Origin: Tepidibacter aestuarii
GTDB lineage: Bacteria; Bacillota; Clostridia; Peptostreptococcales; Peptostreptococcaceae
Reading direction: 5' to 3'
DNA: 64,000 bases
Assembly (NCBI RefSeq): GCF_934924865.1
Contig: NZ_OW235315.1
Span: forward strand, 496,001-560,000
A model generated the notes under the pieces. That model saw only the letters and a program-made list of their open reading frames with translations, searched no databases and was not told where the DNA came from. Shown piece after piece: positions 26,202-37,152 of this stretch. Positions within the stretch are counted from its first letter, which is position 1. The number at the start of each line of letters is the position of its first letter. The position numbers and the translations under genes were made by a program.

Positions 26202-27128
26202 ATGATAGATAAGCTGATAGAGAGAATAAAAGAGCTGAATAATCCTACTGTTGTAGGACTTGATCCTAGAGAAGAAATTATACCAGAATTTATAAAAAAA
26301 GAGTCTTATAGAAAATATGGATGGACATTAAAGGGACTTGCAAATGCTTATTTTAAATTTAACTGTATGATAATAGATGAAATATATGATTTAGTTCCAG
26401 CTGTAAAACCTCAAATATCTATGTATGAGGAATTAGGACCTGATGGAATAGATTGTTTTATAAAGACTATAAAATACGCAAAAGAAAAAAAACTTATAGT
26501 AATAAGTGATATAAAAAGAGGCGATATAGCATCAACTGCAAAGAGCTATTCAAGAGGACATATAGGAAGAGTAAGTGTTGGTAAAAGTGAGCATAAGGTA
26601 TTTGATGCTGATTTTGTAACTATAAATGGATATATGGGGTATGATGCGATAAGTCCTTATATTGAAAACTGTAAAGAACTTGATAAAGGAATGTTTGTAC
26701 TAGTAAAAACATCAAATCCAAACAGTGGAGATATACAAGACTTAAAAACTGAAGATGGAAGATATGTATACGAGCATATGGGAGAGCTTGTATCAAAGTG
26801 GGGAGAAGATTTAATAGGTAAATATGGATTTAGCAAAATAGGAGCAGTAGTGGGTGCAACTTATAAAGAGCAGGGAAAAATACTTAGAGAGCAAAATCCT
26901 AATACCTTCTTTTTAGTGCCAGGGTATGGAGCACAAGGTGCAACGGCTGAGGATTTAAGAGGATGCTTTAATAAAGATGGGTTAGGAGCTTTGATAAATT
27001 CATCAAGAGGTATAATAGCAGCTTATAAAAAAGATGAGTATAAAGATAGATATAGTGAAGCAGAGTTTCACAAGGCTGCAAGAGAAGCAGTAATTAGAAT
27101 GAGACAAGACTTATTGAGAGTACTTTAA
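26202..27128 (+). CDS. pyrF: Orotidine 5'-phosphate decarboxylase (type 2)
   Basis: 308 residues, the longer type 2 subfamily. Signatures: VVGLDPREE at the substrate-binding N-terminus, VISDIKRGDIASTAKSY with the catalytic Asp-Lys-Asp network, and FLVPGYGAQGATAED for phosphate binding. It makes UMP from OMP. The start abuts the pyrC stop, indicating translational coupling. Confidence 0.95.
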   Translation: MIDKLIERIKELNNPTVVGLDPREEIIPEFIKKESYRKYGWTLKGLANAYFKFNCMIIDEIYDLVPAVKPQISMYEELGPDGIDCFIKTIKYAKEKKLIVISDIKRGDIASTAKSYSRGHIGRVSVGKSEHKVFDADFVTINGYMGYDAISPYIENCKELDKGMFVLVKTSNPNSGDIQDLKTEDGRYVYEHMGELVSKWGEDLIGKYGFSKIGAVVGATYKEQGKILREQNPNTFFLVPGYGAQGATAEDLRGCFNKDGLGALINSSRGIIAAYKKDEYKDRYSEAEFHKAAREAVIRMRQDLLRVL

Positions 27129-27144
27129 TTGGGAGGGGAAGAAT

Positions 27145-28224
27145 ATGAAAGGTTATTTAATATTAGAAAATAATGTTGTTCTTGAAGGAAAGTTATTTGG
27201 ATATACAGAAGAAACGGTAGGAGAAGTAGTATTTAATACTGGAATGACTGGATACCAAGAGGTTCTAACTGATCCATCTTATTACGGACAGATAGTTACA
27301 ATGACATATCCACTGATTGGAAATTATGGAATTAATATAGATGATATGGAATCAAAATCTCCAAAGGTTAGAGGGTTTATAGTAAGGGAAAAATGTGAGA
27401 TGCCATCAAACTTTAGATGTGAATTCAATCTTGATGATTATCTTAAACAAAACAAGATTGTTGCAATAGAAGGAATAGATACAAGATATCTTACTAAGAT
27501 GATTAGAAATCAAGGAACTTTAAGAGGAATTATAACTAGTAGAAAATTATCTGATGAACAAATACAAAATACTATAAATTCATTTTCAAATGTTGATGCA
27601 GTTGAGAAAGTAACTACTAAAGAAGTAGTCGATCATTGTGATAAAAAAGGTCTTAATATAGCGGCTATAGACTTTGGAATAAAGTCTAATATAATAAGAT
27701 CTTTCAAAAAAAGAGATTGTAATATAACTGTATATCCAGCATTTGTAGCAGCTGAAGAGATACTTGAAAAAAATTATGATGGAGTATTTTTATCTAATGG
27801 ACCTGGAGATCCAAAGGATTTAGTGAGTGTTATTGAAGAAATAAAGAAGATGATGGGAAAAATTCCAATAACGGGAATATGTCTTGGACATCAACTTCTA
27901 GCATTAGCACTTGGAGGAGATACTCAAAAGCTTAAGTTTGGGCACAGAGGATGTAATCATCCTGTAAAAGACTTGCAAACAGGAAATGTAATTATAACAT
28001 CGCAAAATCACGGATATGTTGTTACGGAAGAGACTTTACCTGAGAATGTGAAAGTAACTCATATAAATATGAATGACAACACGATTGAGGGAATGAGAAT
28101 TGATGATATGGACATATACAGCATACAGTTTCACCCTGAAGCTTGCCCAGGACCATATGATGCAGCACCTATATTTGATGAATTTATAGATGTTTATATG
28201 AAAGCTAAAACTGCATCAGTTTAA
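27145..28224 (+). CDS. carA: Carbamoyl-phosphate synthase small subunit
   Basis: 359 residues. The N-terminal CarA domain (GEVVFNTGMTGYQEVLTDPSY) is followed by a class I glutamine amidotransferase with catalytic Cys in ITGICLGHQLLAL and His-Glu in IQFHPEACPGP. It supplies ammonia to the large subunit for carbamoyl phosphate, which also feeds arginine synthesis. GGGAGGGG precedes the ATG. Confidence 0.96.
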   Translation: MKGYLILENNVVLEGKLFGYTEETVGEVVFNTGMTGYQEVLTDPSYYGQIVTMTYPLIGNYGINIDDMESKSPKVRGFIVREKCEMPSNFRCEFNLDDYLKQNKIVAIEGIDTRYLTKMIRNQGTLRGIITSRKLSDEQIQNTINSFSNVDAVEKVTTKEVVDHCDKKGLNIAAIDFGIKSNIIRSFKKRDCNITVYPAFVAAEEILEKNYDGVFLSNGPGDPKDLVSVIEEIKKMMGKIPITGICLGHQLLALALGGDTQKLKFGHRGCNHPVKDLQTGNVIITSQNHGYVVTEETLPENVKVTHINMNDNTIEGMRIDDMDIYSIQFHPEACPGPYDAAPIFDEFIDVYMKAKTASV

Positions 28225-28286
28225 TATCAAGTTTAGATTTACAAAGACATTTTAATCTTAAGTAGTTATTATGGGGAGGTAAAATT

Positions 28287-31200
28287 ATGCCAAGAAGAGA
28301 TGATATAAAGAAAGTATTAGTTATAGGATCGGGACCAATAGTAATAGGGCAAGCAGCTGAGTTTGATTATTCTGGAACACAGGCTTGTCAAACTTTAAGA
28401 GAAGAGGGAATAGAAACAGTACTTATAAATTCTAACCCTGCAACTATAATGACTGATAAAGAAATTGCTGATAAGGTTTATATAGAGCCACTAACTTTAG
28501 AATTTGTAGAAAAAGTAATAATTGAGGAAAAACCAGACAGTTTAATAGCAGGTATGGGAGGTCAAACAGGACTTAACTTAGCGGTTGAACTTAATGATAA
28601 AGGGATTTTGAAAAAGCACAACGTAAAGGTCATCGGAACGTCTATAAAATCTATCAAGGACGGGGAAGATAGAGATTCTTTCAAAAGAATAATGGAAGAG
28701 ACAAACCAACCTTTAGTTGAAAGTGAAATAGTAACTACTATGGAGGATGGAGTCAAATTTGCATCTCAAATAGGGTATCCAGTAGTTGTAAGACCTGCAT
28801 ATACATTAGGTGGTGCAGGTGGTGGAATAGCAGAAGATAAGGACGAGTTAGAAGAAATTCTTGCAAGTGGACTTCAGCTAAGCCGTGTAGGTCAGGTACT
28901 TTTAGAGAAAAGTATAAAAGGTTGGAAAGAGATAGAGTATGAGGTAATGAGAGATAGCAAGGGCAACTGCATTACAGTATGTAATATGGAAAATATAGAC
29001 CCTGTTGGAGTACATACTGGGGACTCAATAGTTGTAGCACCATCTCAAACTCTTACAGATGTAGAGTATCAGATGCTTAGAAAGGCTTCAATAGATATTA
29101 TAAATAGTATAGGAATAGAAGGTGGATGCAACGTTCAGTTAGCCCTTAATCCTGAGAGTTTTGAATATGTAGTAATAGAGATAAATCCAAGAGTTAGCCG
29201 TTCGTCTGCTCTAGCATCAAAAGCTACTGGATATCCAATAGCAAAGGTTGCAACTAAAATAGCAGTAGGATATACACTTGATGAAATAGAAAATGCTGTA
29301 ACTAAAAAAACTAAGGCATGCTTTGAGCCAACGCTTGATTATTGTGTAGTAAAAATACCTAAATGGCCTTTTGATAAATTTAGAAGAGCCAAGAAAACTC
29401 TTGGAACAAAGATGATGGCAACTGGAGAAGTAATGGCCATTGGAAATAACTTTGAGTCAGCTTTTTTAAAGGCTATAAGATCTCTTGAGATAGGTCAATA
29501 TAGCTTAGAACATAAGGCATCTTCTCAAAGAAGTATTGAAGAATTAAAAAGAAGAGTTCAAATACCTGATGATGAGAGAATATTTGACTTAGCTGAGCTT
29601 TTAAGAAGAAATTACAAAATAGATATGGTTTGCAAGATAACTGGAATGGATAGATTCTTTGTTAATAAGATAAAGAATATTGTCAGTGAAGAGGAAGAAT
29701 TAAAGAGTGTTGATCTTTCAGATATAACTAAAGAGTGGATGAGAAAGCTTAAAATAAAAGGATTCTCTGATAAGGCTATAGCAGATTTTACAAAATCATC
29801 TCCTAAGGATGTATATAATCTTAGAAAATTATACAAAATAGAAGCTGTTTACAAAATGGTAGATACTTGTGCTGGTGAGTTTGATGCTGTATCTCCATAT
29901 TACTACTCGACTTATGATGAGCATGATGAAGTGTATGTATCTGATAAGAAAAAAGTAATAGTTATAGGATCAGGACCTATAAGAATAGGTCAGGGTATAG
30001 AGTTTGACTATTGCTCAGTTCATTCAATACTTGCTCTTAAAAAGCAGAATATAGAGACTATAATAGTAAATAATAATCCAGAGACTGTTAGTACAGACTT
30101 TGATACAGCAGACAAATTATATTTTGAACCTCTTACAGAAGAAGATGTACTTAATATAATACAAAAAGAAAAACCATACGGAGTTATACTTCAATTCGGA
30201 GGTCAAACTGCTATAAAGCTTGCCAAGTTCTTAGATGAGATGGATGTAAATGTACTTGGAACTAAGCCAGAGCAGATAGATGAGGCAGAGGATAGAGAAA
30301 AATTTGATGAAATAATGGAAAAACTTCAAATAAATAGACCTAAGGGTAAGGCTGTATGGTCTGTAGATGAAGGTATAAAAGAAGCTTTAAATCTAGGGTA
30401 CCCGCTACTAGTTAGACCATCTTATGTACTAGGCGGACAAGGTATGGAGATAACTCACAATGAGAAAGAACTTAAAAGATATCTTGAAAATTCATTTGAG
30501 AGAGACTCTAAAAACCCAGTATTAATAGATATGTACTTAACTGGAAGAGAAATAGAAGTAGATGCAATATGTGATGGTGAAAATATATTAATACCTGGAA
30601 TAATGGAACATCTTGAAAGAGCTGGAGTTCACTCAGGTGATTCAATATCTATATATCCAAGTCAGAATATAAGTGATGATATAAAGCAGAAAATAGCTTT
30701 AAAGACAAGAGAAATAGCGAAAGAGCTTAAGATAATTGGAATGATAAACATACAGTATATAGAGTTCAAAGGAGAGCTATATATAATAGAAGTAAACCCA
30801 AGATCGTCAAGAACGGTACCGTATATAAGTAAGGTAGCTGAAGTTCCTATGATAGAGCTTGCAACTAGAGCTATGCTTGGAGAAAAAATTAAAGATATGG
30901 GATTTGGAACAGGAATTTATAAGGAATCTAAGAAAATATCTGTAAAGGTTCCAGTATTCTCAACTCAAAAACTTCCAGATGTTGAGGTGAGTCTTGGACC
31001 TGAGATGAGATCAACTGGAGAGGTATTAGGAATAGGTGAAACTTTTGTAGAAGCTCTATATAAGGGACTTATAGCTGCAGGAGTTAATATAGCAAATGAA
31101 AATTCAACAATACTTGCTACTGTAAAACCTAGCGATAAAGCTGAATTTGTAGAGATAGCAAAATCTTTTGACAAAAAAGGATGTAAATTTATAGCTACAA

Positions 31201-31496
31201 GCAAAACAGCAGATGAATTAGAGAAAAACTCAATCAAAGTTCAAAGAGCAAAGAAAATAAGTGAAGGTGTTCCTAATATATTAGATGTTATAAGAAGTGG
31301 AATGGTAGATATGCTTATAAATACTCCGACCAAGGCAAATGATTCAACTAGAGATGGATTCAGAATGAGAAGAGCTGCTATAGAGGCATCTGTACCAGTA
31401 TTTACATCGCTTGATACGGTAAGAGGAATACTAGATATAATGAATTCTAATATAAAGATAGAGGATATGAGTGTATATAATATGGGCATAAAATAG
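28287..31496 (+). CDS. carB: Carbamoyl-phosphate synthase large subunit
   Basis: 1069 residues, full length. Two homologous halves each hold a pre-ATP-grasp nucleotide fold ([20 protein letters not shown] and [20 protein letters not shown]) and an ATP-grasp domain ([12 protein letters not shown] and [12 protein letters not shown]). A C-terminal MGS-like regulatory domain follows from about residue 930. It forms carbamoyl phosphate from bicarbonate, ammonia and two ATP. A GGGGAGG site precedes the ATG. The MGS domain is where UMP or ornithine bind in known enzymes. Confidence 0.97.
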   Translation: MPRRDDIKKVLVIGSGPIVIGQAAEFDYSGTQACQTLREEGIETVLINSNPATIMTDKEIADKVYIEPLTLEFVEKVIIEEKPDSLIAGMGGQTGLNLAVELNDKGILKKHNVKVIGTSIKSIKDGEDRDSFKRIMEETNQPLVESEIVTTMEDGVKFASQIGYPVVVRPAYTLGGAGGGIAEDKDELEEILASGLQLSRVGQVLLEKSIKGWKEIEYEVMRDSKGNCITVCNMENIDPVGVHTGDSIVVAPSQTLTDVEYQMLRKASIDIINSIGIEGGCNVQLALNPESFEYVVIEINPRVSRSSALASKATGYPIAKVATKIAVGYTLDEIENAVTKKTKACFEPTLDYCVVKIPKWPFDKFRRAKKTLGTKMMATGEVMAIGNNFESAFLKAIRSLEIGQYSLEHKASSQRSIEELKRRVQIPDDERIFDLAELLRRNYKIDMVCKITGMDRFFVNKIKNIVSEEEELKSVDLSDITKEWMRKLKIKGFSDKAIADFTKSSPKDVYNLRKLYKIEAVYKMVDTCAGEFDAVSPYYYSTYDEHDEVYVSDKKKVIVIGSGPIRIGQGIEFDYCSVHSILALKKQNIETIIVNNNPETVSTDFDTADKLYFEPLTEEDVLNIIQKEKPYGVILQFGGQTAIKLAKFLDEMDVNVLGTKPEQIDEAEDREKFDEIMEKLQINRPKGKAVWSVDEGIKEALNLGYPLLVRPSYVLGGQGMEITHNEKELKRYLENSFERDSKNPVLIDMYLTGREIEVDAICDGENILIPGIMEHLERAGVHSGDSISIYPSQNISDDIKQKIALKTREIAKELKIIGMINIQYIEFKGELYIIEVNPRSSRTVPYISKVAEVPMIELATRAMLGEKIKDMGFGTGIYKESKKISVKVPVFSTQKLPDVEVSLGPEMRSTGEVLGIGETFVEALYKGLIAAGVNIANENSTILATVKPSDKAEFVEIAKSFDKKGCKFIATSKTADELEKNSIKVQRAKKISEGVPNILDVIRSGMVDMLINTPTKANDSTRDGFRMRRAAIEASVPVFTSLDTVRGILDIMNSNIKIEDMSVYNMGIK

Positions 31497-31506
31497 GGGG
31501 GATATT

Positions 31507-32283
31507 ATGTGCGTGACTAAGAAAAAGGTAATAGCTAAGATAGTTAAAAATGAAATGCTAGTAGAGAATGTTTATAAAATGGTAGTTAAATCAGAAGACT
31601 TAGTATTTAACTTTAAGCCAGGTCAGTTTGTAAATTTATACAGTAAGGATAAATCAATGTTACTTCCAAGACCTATAAGTGTATGTGAGGTAGATGAAGA
31701 AAATAAAGAGATAACACTAGTATTTATGGTGGTAGGAAAAGGCACTGAAGAGTTCTCAAAACTTACAGAAAATGATGATGTCTACTTGATGGCATTTCTA
31801 GGAAATGGATTTGACTTAGATTGTGAAGGGGAAAATATAATAGTTGGAGGGGGAGTAGGAACTCCTCCTCTCCTAGAACTTGTTAAGAGATTAAAGGGAA
31901 ACAATAAGATATTTTTAGGATTTAGAAAAGATATTTATTTAATAGAGGAATTTAAAAAGTACGGAGAAGTTTATATAGCAACTGAAGATGGAGAATATGG
32001 AGAAAAGGGAAATGTTATAGATTTAATGAACAAGTATGTAAAAAAAGCAGATAGAATATATTCTTGTGGACCTAAAGGTATGTTAAAGGCTGTAAAAGAG
32101 TATGCAGCTAATAATAATGTAGATGCATATTTGTCTCTTGAGGAGAGAATGGGATGTGGATTTGGAGCATGTGTAGGATGTGCTGTTAAGATAAAGGAAG
32201 ATACTAATAAGGGATATAAGAATAAAAAAGTTTGTGTAGATGGACCTGTATTTAAAGCTTGTGAGGTGATGTTTGATGAGTAA
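31507..32283 (+). CDS. pyrK: Dihydroorotate dehydrogenase electron-transfer subunit
   Basis: 258 residues. FAD-binding ferredoxin-reductase fold (LLPRPISVCEVD, MVVGKGTEEFS), NAD-binding region (IIVGGGVGTPPLLELVK) and a C-terminal 2Fe-2S motif in ERMGCGFGACVGCAVK with a later Cys. It lets class 1B PyrD use NAD+. The end overlaps the pyrD start by 11 nt, as expected for subunits of one complex. Confidence 0.95.
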   Translation: MCVTKKKVIAKIVKNEMLVENVYKMVVKSEDLVFNFKPGQFVNLYSKDKSMLLPRPISVCEVDEENKEITLVFMVVGKGTEEFSKLTENDDVYLMAFLGNGFDLDCEGENIIVGGGVGTPPLLELVKRLKGNNKIFLGFRKDIYLIEEFKKYGEVYIATEDGEYGEKGNVIDLMNKYVKKADRIYSCGPKGMLKAVKEYAANNNVDAYLSLEERMGCGFGACVGCAVKIKEDTNKGYKNKKVCVDGPVFKACEVMFDE

Positions 32284-33183
32284 TCTAGGATTTAATATAG
32301 CTGGTGTAGAATTTAAAAATCCAGTTATGACTGCATCAGGAACATTTGGTTCTGTTGGAAAAGAATTTGAGCAGTTCATAGATTTAAGTTCACTTGGAGC
32401 AATTGTTGTAAAGGGAATTAGTTTAGATCCTTGGGATGGGAACAACTCACCTCGTATAGCTGAGACTTATGGGGGTATGATAAACAGTGTAGGACTTCAA
32501 AATGATGGAATAGATAATTTTATAAAAAATGATATGAAATTTCTTCAAAAATACGACACTAATATTATAGTAAATATTGCAGGTAAGACTGTTGATGAAT
32601 ACAAGGAAGTAGCTAGAAGATTAGATGGTACAGATATTGATATGATAGAGCTTAATATAAGTTGCCCTAACGTTAAAGAGGGTGGAGTAGCTTTTGGAAC
32701 AAACGCTTTAATGGCTGAGAGTATAACTAAAGAAGTAAAAAAAGTTACTAATAAGCCTTTAATAGTAAAACTATCTCCTAATGTAACTGATATAACTGAG
32801 ATTGCAAGAGCAGTTGAGGGGGAGGAGCTGATTGTATATCTATGATAAATACATTAATAGGTATGAAGATAGATATACACAGAAGAAAGCCAGTTCTTTT
32901 TAATAAAATAGGAGGACTATCAGGTCCTGCTATAAAACCTGTTGCAATTAGAATGGTTGATCAAGTGTCTAAAACTGTTAAAATTCCTATAATAGGAATG
33001 GGTGGAATAATGAACGGTGAGGATGCTATAGAGTTCATAATGGCAGGAGCTACAGGTGTTGCAGTAGGAACTGCAAACCTTATAAATCCAACAGCAACAA
33101 TGGATGTATTAGATGGAATTAAAAAGTATATGAGTGATTACAATATAAGTGATTTATCAAGTATAAGAGGAATAATAGATTAA
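32273..33183 (+). pseudogene. pyrD: Dihydroorotate dehydrogenase catalytic subunit, class 1B, with -1 frameshift
   Basis: Frame one (32273-32845) encodes residues 1-181 of a normal PyrD, with MTASGTFGSVG and ELNISCPNVKEGG, and ends in an aberrant tail. The rest, beginning INTLIGMKIDIHRRKP, is in another frame to 33183. The break is at the G run 32818-32822; one more G would restore EGGGADCISMINT and a protein of about 303 residues. Because pyrK and pyrE around it are intact and UMP synthesis needs this step, a sequencing or assembly error is quite possible; a real mutation or slippage-based switch is the alternative. Confidence 0.9.
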
Positions 33184-33198
33184 AAAGGTGGGGATAAT

Positions 33199-33873
33199 AT
33201 GAAAAAGTATAAACAAGAATTCATAGAGTTTATGGTTGAGTGTAATGTTTTAACGTTTGGAGATTTTGTAACTAAAAGTGGAAGAAAGACACCTTTTTTC
33301 GTGAATACTGGAAATTATCAAACTGGAGAACAGCTTAGTAAATTAGGAGATTTTTATGCAACAGCTATAAAAGAAAATTTTGATGAAGATATAGATGTAT
33401 TGTTTGGACCAGCTTATAAAGGTATACCCCTTTGTGTTACAACTTCTATATCTTTAAATTCAAAATACGATATGAATGTTAGATACTGCTCAAATAGAAA
33501 AGAAATAAAAGATCATGGAGATAAGGGAATTCTTCTTGGAACAAAATTAAATGATAAAGATAAAATTCTTATAATAGAAGACGTTACAACAGCTGGAACA
33601 AGCATAAGAGAGACTATGCCAATACTTAAAAATGACAAGGACGTAGATGTTGTAGGACTTATTATATCTGTTAACAGAATGGAAAGAGGAACAGGTGAAA
33701 AATCTGCCCTTGAAGATATAAAGGATACTTACAATATGAAGACATGTGCAATAGTTGATATGAATGAAGTTGTAGAATATCTGCATAATAAAGAAATTAA
33801 TGGGCAAGTTATTATAGACGATGATATGAAGGCGAGAATTGAAGATTATTATAAAATTTATGGAGTTAAATAA
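33199..33873 (+). CDS. pyrE: Orotate phosphoribosyltransferase
   Basis: 224 residues. The PRPP-binding motif is ILIIEDVTTAGTS; FGPAYKGIPL and VRYCSNRKEIKDHGDKG are the other family blocks. It converts orotate to OMP. It is the last gene of the operon; AAAGGTGGGG precedes the ATG and a perfect terminator follows the stop codon. Confidence 0.95.
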   Translation: MKKYKQEFIEFMVECNVLTFGDFVTKSGRKTPFFVNTGNYQTGEQLSKLGDFYATAIKENFDEDIDVLFGPAYKGIPLCVTTSISLNSKYDMNVRYCSNRKEIKDHGDKGILLGTKLNDKDKILIIEDVTTAGTSIRETMPILKNDKDVDVVGLIISVNRMERGTGEKSALEDIKDTYNMKTCAIVDMNEVVEYLHNKEINGQVIIDDDMKARIEDYYKIYGVK

Positions 33874-33906
33874 AAAATAAATTTTATGATAAAATTTATT
33901 TTTTAT
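33873..33906 (+). terminator. Intrinsic terminator of the pyr operon
   Basis: Perfect stem AAAAAATAAATTTTA/TAAAATTTATTTTTT with loop TGA. Confidence 0.8.
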
Positions 33907-33907
33907 G

Positions 33908-33936
33908 TTGACATACTAGATCAAAGATAATATAAT
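33908..33936 (+). promoter_or_regulatory. Vegetative promoter of argGH
   Basis: Consensus -35 TTGACA (33908-33913), 17-bp spacer, -10 TATAAT (33931-33936), directly after the pyr terminator. Confidence 0.9.
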
Positions 33937-33969
33937 CTAACCTAACAAAACAAAACATAATATGTAAAT

Positions 33970-34200
33970 CCAAAGAAGTGGAAAGTAGGTATAATGATTG
34001 TTTCAGCGAGCTGAAGTAGGTGTGAGTTCAGCAACATAGTTATATTGAACAAGAGCCATGGAGGAGATCTTCTGAAATAGTAGTATGAAGATACGGACCT
34101 ATCGTTAAAGGATAATGAGTGGATATGAAACTATATCAACAAGAGTGGTAGCACGGGAATTTTACTCTCGTCTCTTATTTAAGAGACGAGAGTTTTTTAA
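33970..34200 (+). promoter_or_regulatory. T-box leader, probable Arg specifier, with first terminator
   Basis: Stem I elements GAAAGTAGG, AGCGAGCTGAA and GGTGTGAG are present, and the T-box core AAGAGTGGTAGCACGGG is at 34141-34157. Pairing GTGG (33979-33982) with CCAT places AGA (Arg) at the specifier position, in AACAAGAGCC. A terminator follows: CTCTCGTCTCTT/AAGAGACGAGAG plus T6. Uncharged tRNA(Arg) would favour readthrough into argGH. Confidence 0.88.
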
Positions 34201-34230
34201 TTTAGAGTGTTATTGTTGTTATATTTTTCG

Positions 34231-34298
34231 TATCAACAAGAGTGGTAACACGGGAACTATATCTCGTCTCTTATTTTTAAGAGACGAGATTTTTTAAT
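34231..34298 (+). promoter_or_regulatory. Second T-box antiterminator/terminator module
   Basis: A near copy of 34134-34199 placed 97 bp downstream: TATCAACAAGAGTGGTAACA, then CGGGAAC, then stem ATCTCGTCTCTT/AAGAGACGAGAT and T6. It has no stem I of its own, so it may share the upstream tRNA-reading domain or act as a second checkpoint. Confidence 0.85.
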
Positions 34299-34391
34299 AT
34301 AAAGAAATAAAAAAGCGCGCGCGAATTAAAAAATGTCTAGCTAGATACCAAATTAAAATAATATATTAAAAATTTTGAGGAGGAATCTATT

Positions 34392-35627
34392 ATGAAAAAG
34401 AATATGAAGGAAAAAGTTGTTTTAGCATACTCAGGAGGTTTAGATACATCAATAATAATCCCATGGCTTAAGGAAAACTATAATGCAGAAATAATAGCAG
34501 TTTGTATTGATGTAGGTCAAGATGAGGATATGAGTGAAGTTGAGGTAAAGGCTATAAAATCAGGAGCAGTAAAAGCATATATTGAAGACTGCAAAGAAGA
34601 ATTTATAGTAGATTATATATACAAAGGAATAAAGGCAGGAGCTATATATGAAAATAAATATCTTTTAGGAACAAGCTTTGCAAGACCTCTTATGGCTAAG
34701 AAGTTGGTTGAGGTTGCACATAAAGAAGGAGCTAAGTATATTTGCCATGGATGTACAGGAAAAGGAAATGACCAAGTAAGATTCGAGGTTGGAATTGCTG
34801 CAATTGATCCTAGTATTAAGATTATAGCACCATGGAGAATCTGGGATATAAAATCAAGAGAAGATGCTATAGATTATGCAAAATCAAAGGGTGTAGAGGT
34901 TGCAGCAACAAAAGAAAAAATATACTCAAGAGATCAAAATATATTCCATATAAGCCATGAAGGCGGAGAACTTGAAAATCCAGAGAATGAGCATAACCCT
35001 GATAGTATATATATGATGACAACTCCTCTTGAGAAGGTAAAAAATGAAGCAACTTATGTTGAAATATACTTTGAAGAGGGAATACCTAAGAAGATAAACG
35101 ATGAAGAAATGTCTCCTGTTGAAATAATATCTTATTTAAATAAAATTGGTGGAGAAAATGGAATAGGAGTTATAGATTTACTAGAGAACAGATTAGTTGG
35201 TATGAAATCAAGAGGAGTATATGAAACGCCAGGTGGAACAATACTATTTAATGCACACAAAGAACTTGAATATTTAACACTTGATAGAGATACACTACAA
35301 TATAAGCAGATAATAGCTCATAAATATTCACAGCTTGTATATGATGGACTTTGGTTCTCTACATTAAAAGAGAGCTTAGATGCATTTGTAGATTCAACAC
35401 AAAAGACTGTTACTGGAAGTGTGAAATTAAAGCTTTACAAAGGAAATACTATGATAGCTGGTATGAAATCACCTTTTGCACTATATGATGAATCAATATC
35501 ATCATTTGGAGAAAGTGATATGTACGATCATAAGGATGCAGAAGGATTTATAAACTTATTCAGCTTACCATTTAAAATAAAGTCAAATATGAAAAATAAC
35601 ATTAAAAGTGAGGTTGGTGGAATCTAG
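34392..35627 (+). CDS. argG: Argininosuccinate synthase
   Basis: 411 residues, normal length. The N-terminal PP-loop is [14 protein letters not shown]; further blocks are [26 protein letters not shown] and GRxG-like C-terminal residues. The enzyme joins citrulline and aspartate with ATP to argininosuccinate. GAGGAGG lies before the ATG. It is controlled by the Arg T-box leader just upstream and is followed without a gap by argH. Confidence 0.96.
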   Translation: MKKNMKEKVVLAYSGGLDTSIIIPWLKENYNAEIIAVCIDVGQDEDMSEVEVKAIKSGAVKAYIEDCKEEFIVDYIYKGIKAGAIYENKYLLGTSFARPLMAKKLVEVAHKEGAKYICHGCTGKGNDQVRFEVGIAAIDPSIKIIAPWRIWDIKSREDAIDYAKSKGVEVAATKEKIYSRDQNIFHISHEGGELENPENEHNPDSIYMMTTPLEKVKNEATYVEIYFEEGIPKKINDEEMSPVEIISYLNKIGGENGIGVIDLLENRLVGMKSRGVYETPGGTILFNAHKELEYLTLDRDTLQYKQIIAHKYSQLVYDGLWFSTLKESLDAFVDSTQKTVTGSVKLKLYKGNTMIAGMKSPFALYDESISSFGESDMYDHKDAEGFINLFSLPFKIKSNMKNNIKSEVGGI

Positions 35628-36947
35628 ATGAAGCTTTGGGGTGGACGTTTTAAAACCGAAGAGAGTAAATTGATGGAAGACTTTAATTCTTCATTGAAAT
35701 TTGATAAAGTCATGTATTTTGAAGATATACAGGGAAGTATAGCACATGTTAAGATGCTTCTGAAATCTAACATATTAACACAAGATGAATCTGATACATT
35801 GATTAAAGGATTAAATGAAATACTACAAGAAATTGAATTTGGAAAACTAAAGATAGAAGGAGACTATGAGGATATACACAGCTTTGTAGAGATAAACCTT
35901 GTAAAAAAAGTAGGAGATGTAGGAAAAAAGCTTCATACAGCTAGAAGTAGAAATGATCAAGTTGCTGTAGATATGAGAATGTATACAAAAAGAAAAGCTT
36001 TAGAAATAGTAGAGAGTATACAACATCTTCAAGACGTTATACAAGATAAGGCTTATAAAAATAATTATATAATGCCAGGGTATACTCATCTTCAAAGAGC
36101 TCAAATAGTAACATTCAAATATCACTTAATGGCTTATTATAGTATGTTCAAAAGAGATAAACAAAGAATGCTGAACTCTTTAAACTTAATGAATGAAAGT
36201 CCACTTGGATGCTGTGCACTTGCTGGAACAACTTATGATATAGATAGAGATTATACATCTGATTTGCTTGATTTTGATAAACCTGTTGACAACTTCTTAG
36301 ATGGTGTTAGCGATAGAGATTATATAATAGAAATTATATCTAATATGAGTATAGCAATGATGCACCTTAGTAGATTAAGTGAAGAAATAATACTATTTAG
36401 CTCTAAGGAATTTGAATTTATCAAAATAAGTGATGAGTATTCAACTGGAAGCAGCATAATGCCTCAAAAGAAAAACCCAGATGCAGCAGAGCTTATAAGA
36501 GGAAAGACTGGAAGAGTATATGGAAGTTTAATGTCTATTCTTACAACTATGAAGGGTTTGCCTCTTGCGTACAATAAGGATATGCAGGAAGATAAGGAAG
36601 TGTTTTTTGATTCAATAAAAACTACCCTTAGCTGCTTAAAGATTATGGCTAATATGATAGACACACTTACAGTTAATAAAGAGAATATGTTAAAGGCTGT
36701 AAAACATGGATTTTTAAATGCAACAGAGGTTGCTGATTATCTAGTAAATAACGGTATGGCTTTTAGAGATTCTCATAAGGTTGTTGGAGAGATAGTTTTA
36801 TATTGCGAAGAAAAAGCAATAGCTATAGAGGATATGAGTATTGATGAATTCAAGAAATTTAGTGAATTATTTGATGAATCTATATATGAATTTATAGACT
36901 ATGAGAATATTCTTAAAAAAGGAATTAAAAAGGAAATAAGAAAATAA
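35628..36947 (+). CDS. argH: Argininosuccinate lyase
   Basis: 439 residues. Signatures: MKLWGGRF at the start, HTARSRNDQVAVDMR, GYTHLQRAQIVTF, and the fumarase-family loop GSSIMPQKKNPDAAELIRG with the catalytic serine. It splits argininosuccinate to arginine and fumarate. The ATG follows the argG stop codon directly, so the two are translationally coupled. Confidence 0.96.
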   Translation: MKLWGGRFKTEESKLMEDFNSSLKFDKVMYFEDIQGSIAHVKMLLKSNILTQDESDTLIKGLNEILQEIEFGKLKIEGDYEDIHSFVEINLVKKVGDVGKKLHTARSRNDQVAVDMRMYTKRKALEIVESIQHLQDVIQDKAYKNNYIMPGYTHLQRAQIVTFKYHLMAYYSMFKRDKQRMLNSLNLMNESPLGCCALAGTTYDIDRDYTSDLLDFDKPVDNFLDGVSDRDYIIEIISNMSIAMMHLSRLSEEIILFSSKEFEFIKISDEYSTGSSIMPQKKNPDAAELIRGKTGRVYGSLMSILTTMKGLPLAYNKDMQEDKEVFFDSIKTTLSCLKIMANMIDTLTVNKENMLKAVKHGFLNATEVADYLVNNGMAFRDSHKVVGEIVLYCEEKAIAIEDMSIDEFKKFSELFDESIYEFIDYENILKKGIKKEIRK

Positions 36948-37080
36948 AAATTCGTCTAGTTGCTACGCACTGACTCATGTCGCTAACGATCCCTACGGGC
37001 TCCGTTGCTCAAAAATAATTGCAAGTGTAGTTTCTTAATCAGTGTTATTGGAAATTTAAAAATCATATAGTTTTCTATAT
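36944..37080 (-). repeat. Two-hairpin dispersed repeat, copy B
   Basis: Reverse-oriented copy that begins at the argH stop codon. On the minus strand it reads GATTAAGAAACTACACTTGC, then TTTGAGCAACGGAGCCCG, the hairpins, and CAACTAGACGAATTTTT. It aligns with copy A along about 130 bp. Confidence 0.85.
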
Positions 37081-37112
37081 AGTAAAAAATTATAGATAGT
37101 TAGTAGGAGTTA

Positions 37113-37152
37113 ATAAAAAACGAAGCTTATTTAAATAAGCTTCGTTTTTTAT
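37113..37152. terminator. Bidirectional intrinsic terminator of argGH
   Basis: Stem AAAAAACGAAGCTTATT/AATAAGCTTCGTTTTTT; the repeat copy lies between argH and this stem. Confidence 0.85.

Noticed and set aside
34311..34324. Alternating GC run (GCGCGCGCG) before argG
   Set aside because: Striking in AT-rich DNA and possibly able to form Z-DNA, but too short to support a feature.
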